Of a stretch of DNA of 64,000 bases, positions 50,543 to 60,498 are shown piece after piece. The DNA is from Oscillospiraceae bacterium. GTDB lineage: Bacteria; Bacillota; Clostridia; Oscillospirales; Acutalibacteraceae. Position 1 is the stretch's first letter, and every line of letters begins with the position of its first letter. The notes below the pieces were generated by a model. It was given only the letters and a program-made list of their open reading frames with translations. It did not search any database and was not told the DNA's origin. A program made the translations under genes and the position numbers. Location of the stretch: assembly GCA_015066245.1 (NCBI GenBank), contig SVOS01000001.1:62001-126000 (forward strand). The letters run 5' to 3'.

Positions 50543-52299
50543 TTATTCTGTCATATAGGCACTGTAAAGCTCGGTGTAGATGCCGTTTTTCTCCAAAAGC
50601 TCCTTGTGGCTGCCTTCTTCGGCAATTCCGTTTTTGGTGATAACAAAAATTCTGTCGGCATTCTTGATGGTGGTAAGTCTGTGAGCAACGGTGATGGTTG
50701 TTCTGCCCTTTGAAAGTACATCAAGGGATTTCTGCACCACAAGCTCCGACTCGTTATCAAGTGCAGAGGTTGCCTCGTCCAAGAGAAGCACAGGAGGATT
50801 CTTGAGGAAAACTCTGGCGATAGAAATTCTCTGCTTCTGACCGCCCGAAAGCTTTACTCCTCTCTCTCCAACATAAGTGTCATATCCCTGAGGCAGACTC
50901 ATAATAAAGTCGTGAGCACCTGCCATTTTTGCCGCTTCGAAAATTTCCTCGTCGGTGGCATCAAGCTTCCGTAGGCGATGTTGCTTTTTACCGAGCCCGA
51001 AAAAAGATAAACGTCCTGCTGGACAATGCCGATTTTGTCCCTCAGGCTCTTGAGGGTAACATCTTTGATGCTCTTGTTGTCAATGAGGATTTCGCCTTCG
51101 TCAACCTCGTAAAAACGGGGAATCAGCGAGCAGATTGTGGTTTTGCCACCGCCCGAAGGACCTACAAGGGCGACTTTTTCGCCGCTTTTTATCTTGAATG
51201 ACATATCAATAAGCACGTCTTCGTTTTCTTCGGAATATCTGAAGGTTACGTTCTTAAACTGGATTTCGCCTTTAATATCGCCTAAATCCACGGCATTTTC
51301 TTTATCAGTAATCAGAGGCTTTGTATCCAAAATCTCGTAAAATCTCTCGATACCTGTCATACCACGCTGAAACTGCTCGGCAAATTCTACGATTCTCCTT
51401 ACGGAAGTAAGCAAGGTGGACACAAAAAGCAGATAAGCCACAAAATCCGACGATGAAATAAAGCCCTTCATCATAAACAGGGTGCCTGCAACCACCACAA
51501 CGATATACATAAAGCCTTCGAAAAACCTTGTGGTAGCCTGATAAAGACCCATATACTTATAATTTTTCGCTTTAATCTTAAAAAATCTGCGGTTGCCCTC
51601 GTCAAATTTGCTCTGCTCAACATCTTCGTTGGCAAAGGACTTGACAACTCTTATGCCAAGAAGGCTATCCTCTACCTGAGAGTTAAGCTCGCCGATTTCA
51701 ACCCTTTGCTGACGAAAGCCCTTCTTGATTTTGCGGTTGAAAAGGGTTAGAGCAATAATCATAGGGGGAATCACAAGGAAAACCAGAAGTGTCAGAGGCA
51801 CATTGAAGGTGCAGAGAATCACAAATGCGGCTAAAATCTTGATTCCTGCAATAAAGAACTCCTCGGGGCAGTGATGGGCAAACTCTGTAACATCAAAAAG
51901 GTCTCCTGTAATACGGCTCATGAGGGTGCCGACTTTTGCGTTATCGTAGTAACCCATGTGAAGCTTCTGCAAATGGGAGAACAGGTCTTTTCGCATATCT
52001 GTCTCGATTTTAGTGCCCATAACGTGACCAACATTAGCCATATAAAAATATGCAAGGCCGTCAATAAGCCTCATGGCAAGATATGCCCCACCCACAGTAA
52101 CCACAAAGCCTACAGTAAGGCTCAGAGGGTCTGTAGAGAGCCTGCTTGTGATTTCTCGCACCACAAGAGGCAGCATTATCTCGCACAAAGTAGTAAGTGC
52201 CGCACACAACAGGTCCTTGACCATGGTTGTGCGGTATTTTTTGTAGTAAGGCAAAAACCGCCTTAAGGGGGATTTTCCCTCTTTTCTTTTTCCTTTCAT
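50543..52299 (-). pseudogene. ABC exporter (permease-ATPase fusion) with a frameshift
   Basis: Two overlapping ORFs form one exporter. The first (from MKGKRKEGKSP, about 52299) has the six-helix domain, Walker A GPSGGGKTT and the Q-loop to [11 protein letters not shown]; it then runs out of frame near 50968. The second frame resumes at [21 protein letters not shown] and contains LSGGQKQR, Walker [15 protein letters not shown] and H-loop VAHRLT. Expected GGAAAGCTT reads GGAAGCTT, a one-base loss in a short A run. The rest is undamaged, so this could be a recent mutation, an assembly error or phase variation. If translated as is, the first product lacks the signature and Walker B. Confidence 0.85.
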
Positions 52300-52382
52300 T
52301 TTGTTCACCAGCATTAAATCAATATACTATTATGTTACTACAAATTTCACATCAAGGCAAGAAAAACAATAATTAATAAGCA

Positions 52383-52408
52383 AACGGCACGTATTTAAAC
52401 GTGCCGTT
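52383..52408. terminator. Terminator after the subtilase gene
   Basis: A 10-bp perfect stem AACGGCACGT/ACGTGCCGTT with a 6-nt loop, followed on the minus strand by TTTGCTTATT. Confidence 0.75.
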
Positions 52409-52443
52409 AAAACTTAAAATATATAATTTTCTGTAGTGAGTTA

Positions 52444-54768
52444 TTACTCGCCAAATTCATCGATAATATGAGCAATATATTTTTGAATAAGGCTGGTATC
52501 TTTTACAGAAACACTGCCGTCAAAATTAACATCTGCACGCAAAAGCTGATTGGTAGTTAACGGTGTTGTCAACTGTGCGTTAAGGTGCTTTTGAATTGTA
52601 GATACGTCTGAGGTGGATACACTGCCGTTGCCGTCAACATCTCCCAGTATTCCCGAATCAGGTTTCCAATACGCACAAAGCACCACAGTATCTCCGTGAG
52701 TAACATCGTCAAATGTGGTATACTGAACTGTTTTTCTGTTTATCAAATCCATTCTGGTGTAATTATCGGGGATTTCATTCATATTGTACCAACCGCCGTT
52801 ACTTCCGTCTGTATAATACATTTTGCCATCTGTATTTTTTGCATACCAATGGTCAAAAGTACAGCCTGTACGGGTAAAAGTATTTGCGGGTAGACCTTGC
52901 GGAGTATTGCAAACCAATGTCAGCATTGGCATACTGCCACTTGTAGCGTTATTCGATTCAAAAACAATATTAATTTCATTAGGCTCCCACTGTGCATAAA
53001 GATAAACTCTGCCGTCTTTCTGGCCTGTACGGGATACCTTCTGACCGTTACGATATACGTATTTTCTGTAGCCTGAGGGTTGGCTTCCTTCAACACACCA
53101 CTTGCTGGTTGTACCATTTGTATAATACCAGGTGTTGTTATCAGGTCTGTAGGCTGTCCAACCTGCAAAATGATTGCCTGCTTTTGTATATGTATTATTT
53201 TTAATTGCAGTTGCACAACCGTAAATAATACTTTGACTCTCCATATATCCGCTGCCGCCGTTGGGATTGAATTCTATTGAGAAATACTTTAAACCTGTAA
53301 GTGCCTTATATGCATTAAGCCTTCCGCCTGTTTCAACTTTATCTGCAAGGGCTGGGATAACATCTACGTTTGATAAAATGTAGTCTTTAATAGCTTTTGC
53401 ATCCATGCCCTGATATTTGCTCTTAAGCAACGCCGCTACACCGGTTACATAAGGGGCGGCAATTGAACTGCCTTCTGTTATTATATAATCATTTATAGAA
53501 TCACTATCCGTTGTCAAAATATTTACACCAGGAGCAGAAAGGTCAACATATGTGGTACTGTAATTGGAGTCAGAGGCTAACGCATCATTTGTATTGTCAC
53601 TACCTTTCGCAACGGCAATCATATTGTCAGTATTATATGATACAGGATAGTGATTTGTATCAGTAACCGCAACCCCATCATTTCCTGCACCGACTATAAT
53701 TAAACCAGAGTAATTTAGTAATGCTGATAGTACATCAGCATTCTCTGAACTACCACCAGAACTATAATTCAAAATTGTTATACCTTTTGTTTTTGCGTGT
53801 GTAATTGCTGCTATAAAAGCAGTTGATTTTGTGTTGTATTCATTTCTTTCGCTATCATATGCAATAGTTTTCAGGCTTGCTAATTTTATATTCCAACACG
53901 CCCCAACGGTTCCTGTGCCATTATTTCCTTTTGCCGCAATCACTCCAGCAACCTGTGTACCATGTCCCAAAGTGTCAGTTAATGCAGATGTGCCATCACC
54001 GGAACAGTTTTTATGATAAGAAGAAGCCGCTATGTTAGCCGATAAGTCTTCATGGTCGCTTCGAATTCCCGAATCGATTACACCTACAATAACAGTACTG
54101 CTTCCGCTAGTTATGTTCCATGCTTCGGGCAAATCTATTCTGTCTATACCCCACTGTCCAAATTCACTGGTATAATCATTTGGAGTGTTTGTGGTTGCAC
54201 GGGCAGAAGTCATTATCTCGTCTATGGTTGCTATACTTTCTTCCATAGGCTCAATTACATCTATGTAATTAGGCATTGCAAGTATGACATCTTCTCTTTG
54301 CTCAAGAAGCTTTATACTTTTTATAACGTTTGCTTTTCCGCTTCGATTAAGTTTAATCAGTAAAAATTGATGGTGCTCATCTTCGTCGATATAAACTGCA
54401 CTTTCATCTGCTGTACTTACACCCAAATAAGCCTGTGTCCCAGTATTTTTAGATGTACGCTGTGCCTTAATCATATCGTCGGTTTCTTTAGTAAGATTTT
54501 CAACGTACTTCACAGGAAGTTCGGGAAAATCTAATTCAGAAAAATCATTTAACTCTTTACTTGTTGAGTTGTTTAATACTACAATAATTTCGTCTTCTAC
54601 AAAATTATCATTTACGTCTACTGTTGTTATTATCTTTTCTTCTGTTGTAATAATGTCGAGATTTTCTGATGAAGTATTATCCGTTTCAGATACAGACAAT
54701 GCAGTTGTAGTTGTTATAGCTGAAATAATAATTATAATAGCCATTAGCAAACTTATTATCTTTTTCAC
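52444..54768 (-). CDS. Secreted subtilisin-like (S8) protease with dockerin
   Basis: A 774-residue exported protease. Order: signal peptide; propeptide of the I9-like kind (about 55-172: DEIIVVLNN, SELDFPELPV, HQFLLIKLNRSGKANVIKSI, VILAMPNYIDVIEP); S8 catalytic domain with Asp in VGVIDSGIRSDHED (about 232), His in LGHGTQVAGVIA (about 269) and Ser in TEGSSIAAPYVTG; two Listeria-Bacteroides/InlB-type repeats (FNPNGGSGYMES, HFAGWTAY; FESNNATSGSM, FDHWYAK); and a C-terminal dockerin (GDVDGNGSVSTSDVSTIQKHL, VNFDGSVSVKDTSLIQKYIAH). All catalytic residues are present. Directly upstream, same strand, lies a small dockerin protein whose C-terminal domain resembles this propeptide. Confidence 0.9.
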   Translation of the reverse strand: MKKIISLLMAIIIIISAITTTTALSVSETDNTSSENLDIITTEEKIITTVDVNDNFVEDEIIVVLNNSTSKELNDFSELDFPELPVKYVENLTKETDDMIKAQRTSKNTGTQAYLGVSTADESAVYIDEDEHHQFLLIKLNRSGKANVIKSIKLLEQREDVILAMPNYIDVIEPMEESIATIDEIMTSARATTNTPNDYTSEFGQWGIDRIDLPEAWNITSGSSTVIVGVIDSGIRSDHEDLSANIAASSYHKNCSGDGTSALTDTLGHGTQVAGVIAAKGNNGTGTVGACWNIKLASLKTIAYDSERNEYNTKSTAFIAAITHAKTKGITILNYSSGGSSENADVLSALLNYSGLIIVGAGNDGVAVTDTNHYPVSYNTDNMIAVAKGSDNTNDALASDSNYSTTYVDLSAPGVNILTTDSDSINDYIITEGSSIAAPYVTGVAALLKSKYQGMDAKAIKDYILSNVDVIPALADKVETGGRLNAYKALTGLKYFSIEFNPNGGSGYMESQSIIYGCATAIKNNTYTKAGNHFAGWTAYRPDNNTWYYTNGTTSKWCVEGSQPSGYRKYVYRNGQKVSRTGQKDGRVYLYAQWEPNEINIVFESNNATSGSMPMLTLVCNTPQGLPANTFTRTGCTFDHWYAKNTDGKMYYTDGSNGGWYNMNEIPDNYTRMDLINRKTVQYTTFDDVTHGDTVVLCAYWKPDSGILGDVDGNGSVSTSDVSTIQKHLNAQLTTPLTTNQLLRADVNFDGSVSVKDTSLIQKYIAHIIDEFGE

Positions 54769-54929
54769 GTTTTTTCACTCCTTTGTATTTCTCTAAAAAT
54801 AATCATTTGTTTTAGTTTAGAATAATCGTTAATAAATTTAATTTAGATATAATCATTCGCATCAATAATACAATAAACGCGTGTATTCATTACACTTTTT
54901 CAAAAGCAAAAACAATAATGTATAAAAAT

Positions 54930-55559
54930 TTAGAACTTTATACTATAAACATAATTTGGCATTGCCAATTTCATATCTATATTAGCTCTGTAGTCCAACG
55001 ATTTAATAAATTCAAGTACATTATTTCTTCCGGGAGTTTCCAAGTATAACAAATAGAATTGAGACTTAGTTTCAGGAACATCTGCCAGAAGTTCTATGGA
55101 CTTCAAGTTGCATTCGGGAAAATCCTGTACAGTATATGGTGTTTTATCTTTTAGTTTAACAACAACTATAACACAATCATCTTCAAAGTCATTTTCTGTT
55201 GCAACATACTTTGAAAACTCGTCTTGACTTGCCATTAATATTTCCTCGCCCCAAGGAGTTTCGGTCTCGTACTGGGCAAGATATTTCTGGATAGCAGTTG
55301 CATTTTTAATAGAAAAACCTTCGTTATCGGGGTCGGCAAGGAATCTCTGCACTGCATTTACATAGTGAATCTCGGCAAGCCCTTTCTGGATATATGTAAC
55401 ATCCTTAACGGTAACTTCGCCGTCCTGATTAACATCACCGTAAATAAACTTATCGGGTTTTACATACTCCCCCTCAGCATTTGCAGAAATAAGACTTGCT
55501 GACGAGAATATAAATACCATCGATAAAACAACTGATAAAATTTTAAAATAGTTTTTCAT
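54930..55559 (-). CDS. Secreted dockerin protein with stand-alone subtilase-propeptide-like domain
   Basis: A 209-residue exported protein: signal peptide (to about 28), dockerin (GDVNQDGEVTVKDVTYIQKGL, second half GFSIKNATAIQKYLAQ), then a C-terminal domain (about 128-209): CVIVVVKLKDKTPYTVQDFPE, QFYLLYLETPGRNNVLEFIKSL and LAMPNYVYSI. The same order of elements, DFPE, then a strand, then PGR/SGK-NV-I-S, then AMPNY, occurs in the propeptide of the S8 protease encoded 161 bp downstream. Such propeptides fold and inhibit their protease. A free, scaffold-borne copy would be a natural inhibitor or chaperone. That role is inference; the similarity is visible. Confidence 0.75.
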   Translation of the reverse strand: MKNYFKILSVVLSMVFIFSSASLISANAEGEYVKPDKFIYGDVNQDGEVTVKDVTYIQKGLAEIHYVNAVQRFLADPDNEGFSIKNATAIQKYLAQYETETPWGEEILMASQDEFSKYVATENDFEDDCVIVVVKLKDKTPYTVQDFPECNLKSIELLADVPETKSQFYLLYLETPGRNNVLEFIKSLDYRANIDMKLAMPNYVYSIKF

Positions 55560-55822
55560 GATAATTCCTCCTAAAATAAAAAGTGTAATTATTTTTATGA
55601 TAAACAGCCCATCGGTAACACCTCTTTATTTTATAAAATCAGAGTATTTTTGCGAGCTTAATTATAACATAAATTATTACGAAAATGTGCTATCTGGTAT
55701 AATCTGTCGGTATTCTGGTAAAGATTGCATATTTAAATTGGTTATTATTCTTTTACGCAATTATAATCGTGCGGGTTTGTGCTACCAGGCGATGCAAAAA
55801 AGAAAAGGCACAGAAAGCAAAA
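55560..55822. other. Intergenic region, no gene supported
   Basis: Upstream of the dockerin-propeptide gene. It must hold that gene's promoter (AT-rich, e.g. around 55660-55690), but no hexamer pair with good spacing stood out. The plus-strand ORF 55558-55851 has no good ribosome site or recognisable pattern and runs into the glgP terminator, so I do not call it. Confidence 0.4.
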
Positions 55823-55849
55823 AACGGCGATGGATTAACCATCGCCGTT
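55823..55849 (-). terminator. Terminator of the malQ-glgP operon
   Basis: An 11-bp perfect stem AACGGCGATGG/CCATCGCCGTT with a 5-nt loop, followed on the minus strand by TTTTTTGC. Confidence 0.85.
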
Positions 55850-55867
55850 AATATTAAAAGTATTGAA

Positions 55868-58222
55868 TTACTTTACGTGCCAGAGCTCGGTTGCGTACTG
55901 GAGGATTGTTCTGTCAGAGCTGAACTTGCCTGCGTTTGCAACGTTCTTTAAGCACTTTGTACCAAATGCGATTCTGTCTGCATACTCTTTGTTGCAGCGA
56001 ATCTTTGTCTCGATGTAATCGGGAAGATCACGGAGAATAAAGTAGTGGTCGGGTGCATGCCAGCATTTGCCGTCAAGTAAGCCCTCCCAAAGCTCTCTGA
56101 AGCTGCCTTCGCCCTGAGCACCGTCATCAGAGAACATGCCGTTAACGAGACAGTCAATAACACGTCTAACCTCAGCATTTGTATCATAGATACCTCTGGG
56201 CCAGTAACCGTTAGCCTTGAGGGAGTCGATCTCCTCAACACGTGCACCGAAGATATACTCGTTCTCCTCGCCTGCCTGCTGAGCAATCTCAACGTTAGCA
56301 CCATCGTAAGTACCGAGAGTAACAGCACCATTGAGCATGAACTTCATGTTACCTGTACCAGAAGCCTCTGTACCTGCAGTAGAAATCTGCTCGGAAACAT
56401 CAGCAGCAACAACGATCTTCTCTGCGTAAGAAACGTTGTAGTTGGATACGAACACAACCTGGAGCTTGTCCTTTGTATCGGGATCGTTATTTACGAGATT
56501 TGCAATCTCACCGATGAACTTGATAATAGCCTTAGCACGTCTGTAGCCGGGAGCAGCCTTAGCACCAAAGATGAATGCTGTGGGGTTCCAATCTGTGAGA
56601 GTGCCGTCCTTGATGCGGAAGTAGATAGCAAGAATAGAGAAAGCATTGAGGAGCTGTCTCTTGTACTCGTGAAGTCTCTTAACCTGGATATCAAAGATAA
56701 AGTCGGGGTTAAGGTCGAAGTTGTCCATCTTCTTAACGTACTGAGCAAGCTGCTTCTTCTTCTTAGCCTTGATCTTGTTGAATTCCTTAACAGCCTTAGC
56801 ATCAATCATATCGTTGAGAGCAGAGAGCTTACTAAGGTCCTTCTGCCAGCCGTCGCCAACCTTCTCTGTTAAGAAAGCGGAGAGCTCGGGGTTACAGAGG
56901 CCAAGCCATCTTCTCTGAGTGATACCGTTTGTCTTGTTCTGGAATCTCTCGGGATAAATCTTGTACCAGTCGTTTAATACGTCGTTCTTGAGGATTTCTG
57001 TGTGAATCCATGCAACGCCGTTAACGTAGCTTGTAGCATAAACACCGAGACGAGCCATGTGAATCTGCTCACCCTCGATGATTCTCATGCGGTTGATCAT
57101 ATCCTCGGGCATACCCTTGGAGTAGAAGTCAGCAACCTCGCGGTCATTGATTCTGCAGATGATCTCGAAGATCTCGGGAATAACCTCACGCATGAGGGAG
57201 ATGCTCCACTTCTCGAGAGCCTCTGCCATAACTGTGTGGTTTGTATATGCAAATGTCTTCTGTGCAATCTCGAATGCCTCGTCAAAACCTACGCCCTCGA
57301 GAGCGAGAAGTCTGATAAGCTCGGGGATACAGCAAATAGGATGTGTATCGTTAAGCTGGATAGCGTTCTCTTGAGCAAAGAAGCTAAAGTCATTGCCGTG
57401 CTTTGCCTTATACTTCTTGAGGATATCCTGTAAAGAAGCAGAGCAGAAGAAATACTGCTGCTTAAGTCTTAAAACTTTACCCTCACGGGAGTTGTCGTTG
57501 GGATAGAGAACCTTAGAGATATTCTCAGCATCGTTCTTAGCCTTGATAGCAGCGTCATATCTGCCGTCGTTGAACTGTAAGAAGTCAAACTCCTCAACTG
57601 CCTCTGCCTGCCAGAGACGGAGAGTGTTGATGTTCTTTGTGCCATAGCCGATGATAGCCATATCGTAAGGAACAGCTACTACTGTCTGGTCAGCGAACTT
57701 AACCTCAACAGCCTCGTCGATTCTTCTGATACACCAGGGATCGCCGAACTTCTGCCAATCGTCTGCTACCTCTACCTGTCTGCCGTTTTCAATCTTCTGC
57801 TTGAAAAGACCGTACTTGTAGCGGATGCCGTAACCATCAAGGGGAACATCATGAGTTGCAGCAGAATCAAGGAAGCAAGCTGCAAGACGGCCGAGACCGC
57901 CGTTACCTAAAGCTGCGTCGTCGATATCTTCGAATACGTTGATATCAATGCCCTTGGACTTGAGAAGGGACTTAACCTCGTCAAGAGCGTCTAAGCAATA
58001 AAGGTTGTTGTAAATCATTCTGCCCATCAAAAACTCAGCAGAGAAGTAGTATGCACGTCTCTTTTTTGCGTGAGCTTTCTTGCTCTTTTCCCAACGGTCT
58101 GCGATTTCAGACATAACAGCCTTACCTAAAACAAGATGAAGCTGCTCAGCATTAAGCTCCTTGGGCTTTACGCAATAAGCACTTTTTGAAATTGTCTCTA
58201 AATTCTCAATAATCTTACTCAT
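55868..58222 (-). CDS. glgP: Glycogen/starch phosphorylase
   Basis: A 784-residue PLP enzyme that releases glucose-1-phosphate from alpha-1,4-glucans. The PLP-site motif EASGTGNMKFMLNGAVTLGTYDGANVEI contains the cofactor lysine, and ALGNGGLGRLAACFLDS and the IQLNDTHP loop are also present. It lies 4 nt after malQ, so the pair is an operon: MalQ rearranges maltodextrins into chains that the phosphorylase can shorten. This suits an organism living on starch or storing glycogen. Confidence 0.97.
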   Translation of the reverse strand: MSKIIENLETISKSAYCVKPKELNAEQLHLVLGKAVMSEIADRWEKSKKAHAKKRRAYYFSAEFLMGRMIYNNLYCLDALDEVKSLLKSKGIDINVFEDIDDAALGNGGLGRLAACFLDSAATHDVPLDGYGIRYKYGLFKQKIENGRQVEVADDWQKFGDPWCIRRIDEAVEVKFADQTVVAVPYDMAIIGYGTKNINTLRLWQAEAVEEFDFLQFNDGRYDAAIKAKNDAENISKVLYPNDNSREGKVLRLKQQYFFCSASLQDILKKYKAKHGNDFSFFAQENAIQLNDTHPICCIPELIRLLALEGVGFDEAFEIAQKTFAYTNHTVMAEALEKWSISLMREVIPEIFEIICRINDREVADFYSKGMPEDMINRMRIIEGEQIHMARLGVYATSYVNGVAWIHTEILKNDVLNDWYKIYPERFQNKTNGITQRRWLGLCNPELSAFLTEKVGDGWQKDLSKLSALNDMIDAKAVKEFNKIKAKKKKQLAQYVKKMDNFDLNPDFIFDIQVKRLHEYKRQLLNAFSILAIYFRIKDGTLTDWNPTAFIFGAKAAPGYRRAKAIIKFIGEIANLVNNDPDTKDKLQVVFVSNYNVSYAEKIVVAADVSEQISTAGTEASGTGNMKFMLNGAVTLGTYDGANVEIAQQAGEENEYIFGARVEEIDSLKANGYWPRGIYDTNAEVRRVIDCLVNGMFSDDGAQGEGSFRELWEGLLDGKCWHAPDHYFILRDLPDYIETKIRCNKEYADRIAFGTKCLKNVANAGKFSSDRTILQYATELWHVK

Positions 58223-58226
58223 TGGA

Positions 58227-59720
58227 TTAGTCCTCCGTTCTACCTGTTCTGGTAGCTAAATCTTTTAATTTTGCGGCAAGCTCCTTTGTAAGCATTGCAC
58301 CGTCAATTCTCCACTCCCAGTTGCCACCGAGGGTTGAGGGTGTGTTTATTCTTGCTTCGGAACCAAGTCCGAGAATATCCTGCATCTGAATAATTGCATA
58401 GTTTGCTTTGCTTTCGTAAGCAGTACGGATGATACCCCAGTTAAAGCCCTCCTCGGGAGAGATCTGGCAGTAGCTCCATGCGTGAGCCTTGTCACTGTCA
58501 GAAGCAGTGTTGTCATGCCATCCCATGAGAGTATCGTTATCATGTGTGCCTGAGTATACTACGCAGTTCTCTGTGTAGTTGTGGGGAAGGTAATCGTTCT
58601 CCTCACCGCTGTCAAATGCGAACTCAAGAACCTTCATGCCGGGATAGCCGCTGTCCTTAAGAAGCTGGATAACACCGGGGGTAAGTGTACCGAGGTCTTC
58701 TGCAACGATTTCGATATCGCCGATAGCCTCTTTCATTCTATTGAAGAACTCAATTCCGGGGCCCTCAAGCCAGCTGCCGCCGATAGCGTTCTCAGCAGGG
58801 AAAGGAATTGCCCAGTAGCTGTCGAAAGCACGGAAATGGTCGATTCTTGTAATATCAAAAAGTGCGTCTGCTGCCTTGATGCGCTCAAACCACCAAGCGT
58901 AGTTTGTGCTCTTGAGGTACTCCCAGTTGTAGAGGGGGTTGCCCCAAAGCTGACCTGTAGCAGAGAAGTAATCGGGAGGACAACCTGCAACGCATACGGG
59001 CTGGCGGTCTTCTGTAAGCCAGAACACCTCGGGGTTTGCCCATGTGTCAGCACTGTCCATAGCAACATAGATGGGCATATCGCCTAAAATCTTGATGCCC
59101 TTGGAGTTAACATAAGCACGGAACTTCTCCCACTGCTCATAGAACTTATACTGAATCCAGCTCCAGAAGCCGATTTCATCCTTGAACTTTCTTGTGTATC
59201 TGTCCACAGCCTTGGGCTCGCGAACACGAATGTCTTCGTCTTCCCACTCTGTCCATGCTTTCATGCCGTTAGCCTTTTTAACAGCCATGTAGAGAGCATA
59301 GTTTTTGAGCCATTTGCAGTTTCTTCTCTTGAAAGAAGTAAATGCCTTCTGGTCTTCCTGCTCCTTAAAGCGGTCATAAGCGATTCTTAAAACTTCGAAT
59401 CTGGAGTTGTAGATTTTCTCATAATCTACATAGCCGGGGTTAGAGCCCCATTCATACTTCTTGAGCTCAGCCTTCTTAAGTAAACCCTCAGCAACAAGAG
59501 TATCGAGGTCGATCATATAGGGGTTACCTGCATAAGTAGAGAAAGACTGATAAGGTGAGTCACCGTAGCTTGTGGGACCAACGGGGAGAATCTGCCAGAT
59601 TTTCTGACCTGATTTCTTAAGAAAATCTGCAAACTTGTAAGCCTCTTTGCCTATTGTACCGATACCATAGGGAGAGGGTAATGATGTGATTGGCATAAGA
59701 ATGCCAGCCTGTCTGGGCAT
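58227..59720 (-). CDS. malQ: 4-alpha-glucanotransferase (amylomaltase, GH77)
   Basis: A 497-residue GH77 enzyme that transfers glucan segments between maltodextrins. Motifs: PSPYGIGTIG at the start, the nucleophile Asp in TRIDHFRAFDSYWAIP, the acid/base Glu in VAEDLGTLTPGV, and SGTHDNDT with the third carboxylate. Normal length. The ATG is preceded by a weak AGGAG-like site. It heads the malQ-glgP operon from an extended -10 promoter. Confidence 0.97.
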   Translation of the reverse strand: MPRQAGILMPITSLPSPYGIGTIGKEAYKFADFLKKSGQKIWQILPVGPTSYGDSPYQSFSTYAGNPYMIDLDTLVAEGLLKKAELKKYEWGSNPGYVDYEKIYNSRFEVLRIAYDRFKEQEDQKAFTSFKRRNCKWLKNYALYMAVKKANGMKAWTEWEDEDIRVREPKAVDRYTRKFKDEIGFWSWIQYKFYEQWEKFRAYVNSKGIKILGDMPIYVAMDSADTWANPEVFWLTEDRQPVCVAGCPPDYFSATGQLWGNPLYNWEYLKSTNYAWWFERIKAADALFDITRIDHFRAFDSYWAIPFPAENAIGGSWLEGPGIEFFNRMKEAIGDIEIVAEDLGTLTPGVIQLLKDSGYPGMKVLEFAFDSGEENDYLPHNYTENCVVYSGTHDNDTLMGWHDNTASDSDKAHAWSYCQISPEEGFNWGIIRTAYESKANYAIIQMQDILGLGSEARINTPSTLGGNWEWRIDGAMLTKELAAKLKDLATRTGRTED

Positions 59721-59802
59721 AAAATCAACTCCTGTTTAAATTTTTTCAAAAAATCCGTTTTTGATATATATTCCCAATATAAAAATTCAATTATGTAGCT
59801 TG

Positions 59803-59831
59803 ATTGTACCACAATTCTTTAGAAATATCAA
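59803..59831 (-). promoter_or_regulatory. Promoter of malQ-glgP
   Basis: Minus strand TTGATA, 17 nt, TACAAT with TGG before the -10. It overlaps the last codons of the upstream cinA-type gene. Confidence 0.6.
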
Positions 59832-60373
59832 TAGTTTTCGCCTTTTGCTTCTTTAAATCCACAATAAATGGCAAGAAACGCCGCAGATTGGCGAATTTTA
59901 TCTCTTGTGGCGTTTTTTGCCGCAAGATTTGCCAATATTCCGTAATTTTTGCCAATAGTTGACACTCCGATAAAAACTGTTCCTACGGGCTTTTCTTTGC
60001 TGCCGCCTGTGGGCCCTGCGATACCCGTGGTGGATATGCCTATGTCAGAGCCCGAGAGCTCTCTCACGCCTTTAGCCATCTGCATAGCAACCTCGCGGCT
60101 GACCGCACCCTTTGTCCTCAAATCTTCCTCAGACACCGAAAGCACCTTTGCCTTGATTTCGTTAGCATAAGAACATACACCGCAGTCAAACACCGCACTT
60201 GCTCCCGAAACATCGGTAATCATCTTGCTGATAAGCCCGCCTGTACAGCTTTCGGCAGTAGCGATTTTCAGCTTTCGCTCAGAAAGCTCTTTTACCAAAA
60301 GCTCAGGAAGCTCAGCTATTTCTATATCATTATTCTCAAGTTCTTTCATAAATCCATCAAAGTCAATTTTCAT
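59828..60373 (-). CDS. pncC: CinA C-terminal domain protein (nicotinamide-nucleotide amidohydrolase)
   Basis: A 181-residue protein equal to the CinA C-terminal (PncC) domain, which deamidates NMN. Motifs ATAESCTGGLISKMITDVSGAS and GISTTGIAGPTGGSKEKPVGTVFIG are complete; the N-terminal molybdopterin-binding-like domain of full CinA is absent. Start: an ATG with a moderate ribosome site. It is transcribed alone, divergent from rsmE. Confidence 0.9.
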   Translation of the reverse strand: MKIDFDGFMKELENNDIEIAELPELLVKELSERKLKIATAESCTGGLISKMITDVSGASAVFDCGVCSYANEIKAKVLSVSEEDLRTKGAVSREVAMQMAKGVRELSGSDIGISTTGIAGPTGGSKEKPVGTVFIGVSTIGKNYGILANLAAKNATRDKIRQSAAFLAIYCGFKEAKGENY

Positions 60374-60498
60374 ATCTCTACCTCGAAGCCAAAAATTTCT
60401 TCATTATAATAATATCATTTTAACTTATTTATTGCAATATTCACCGATATTTGTTATATTTTAGATGTATATTATGTTTGTATATTAAGGAGCTTTTT

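Noticed and set aside
55558-55851. 97-aa plus-strand ORF in the gap before glgP's terminator
   Set aside because: No good ribosome binding site, no family pattern, and it runs through the malQ-glgP terminator hairpin.
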